DNA of 6,518 bases, from assembly GCA_030604505.1 (NCBI GenBank), contig JAUVVT010000106.1, forward strand, positions 1 to 6,518. The letters run 5' to 3'. Both the position numbers and the translations under genes were made by a program. This DNA comes from a bacterium. Lineage in GTDB: Bacteria > SM23-31 > JAUVVT01. Numbering within the stretch: the stretch's first letter is position 1; each line of letters opens with the position of its first letter. This document shows positions 6,334-6,518 of the stretch, one piece after another. Below the pieces are notes generated by a model, which saw nothing but the letters and a program-made list of their open reading frames with translations, was not told where the DNA came from and ran no database searches.

Positions 6334-6505
6334 TTGAAGAAAATTGTAATATTCGGCGCGGGAAATATAGGAAGGTCCTTTATCGCTCAATTATTTTCAA
6401 AAGCTGGATATGAAATAGTTTTTATAGAGGTTGACCCTGTAATCATTGAAGCACTGAATAAATATAATAGATACAAAATTGAAGTTAAAGATATTCGACC
6501 GGAGA
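6334..6505 (+). CDS. mannitol dehydrogenase / MtlD-like protein, N-terminal part cut by contig end
   Basis: Only about 57 residues are present. They form the start of a Rossmann fold: KKIVIFGAGNIGRSFIAQL (2-20) has GxGxxG as Gly8, Gly10 and Gly13. Glu32 and Asp34 at the end of the second strand suggest NAD rather than NADP. The pattern FGAGNIGR-F followed by V--I-EALN closely matches the start of mannitol-1-phosphate 5-dehydrogenase (MtlD). The wider superfamily includes fructuronate and tagaturonate reductases. Beside uxaE, a role as fructuronate reductase is possible but unproven. The start is TTG 6334, placed by AAAAGGA seven bases upstream and by alignment of the family N-terminus; no ATG or GTG lies nearby. 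The last 13 bases of the window are sequencing adapter, so residues after about 57 are not biological. Confidence 0.8.
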
Positions 6506-6518
6506 AGATCGGAAGAGC
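6506..6518 (+). other. Illumina universal adapter remnant at contig end
   Basis: AGATCGGAAGAGC is exactly the 13-base core of the Illumina TruSeq adapter and runs to the very last base. The position and the perfect match make untrimmed adapter far more likely than genomic sequence. It should be masked, and the last codons of the preceding partial gene ignored. Confidence 0.93.

Overview
The window is AT-rich, and all five genes lie on the plus strand. It looks like part of a plant-polysaccharide (pectin / rhamnogalacturonan) utilisation region from an environmental bacterium. The AT-rich composition, the dispersed palindromic intergenic repeats and the mix of Shine-Dalgarno and SD-less starts fit the Bacteroidota / Ignavibacteria / Cloacimonadota sphere. 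That placement is an impression only, because no phylogenetic marker is present. The last 13 bases are the Illumina universal adapter core, so this is an assembled contig and its right edge is a technical end.

Layout. Bases 1-88 hold no recognisable gene, only a possible LacI-type operator and -35 box in front of gene 1. Gene 1 (89-1210) is a Gfo/Idh/MocA-family oxidoreductase with an N-terminal Sec-type signal sequence. A 263-base gap follows, with two hairpins, one resembling a terminator and one strong and nested. Gene 2 (1474-2724) is a confidently recognised tagaturonate epimerase, uxaE. The next gap (2725-3105) carries a degenerate 9-base periodic repeat and then a 244-bp element with perfect 19-bp terminal inverted repeats, an apparent 7-bp target duplication and several nested palindromes. 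Gene 3 is a GH78-type alpha-L-rhamnosidase. Its true start appears to be a rare ATA codon at 3106, which restores a signal peptide that the later TTG at 3142 would cut in half. Gene 4 (5536-6231) is a stand-alone class I glutamine amidotransferase of unknown substrate. Gene 5 (from TTG 6334, cut by the contig end) is the NAD-binding start of a mannitol-dehydrogenase / MtlD-like protein.

How the genes may work together (inference). The exported rhamnosidase would release L-rhamnose from rhamnogalacturonan or related glycans outside the cytoplasm. Galacturonate from the same polymer, after isomerisation to D-tagaturonate, would be epimerised by UxaE to D-fructuronate. The truncated dehydrogenase could then be the fructuronate reductase, since fructuronate and mannitol dehydrogenases share one superfamily. 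The exported Gfo/Idh/MocA protein would act on a sugar or sugar-acid in the periplasm or at the surface. The amidotransferase has no obvious place in this pathway. Gaps of 100-400 bases suggest several transcription units rather than one tight operon.

The individual genes belong to known families. The items most worth a second look are the MITE-like element upstream of the rhamnosidase, the ATA start, the nested hairpin before uxaE and the adapter at the end.
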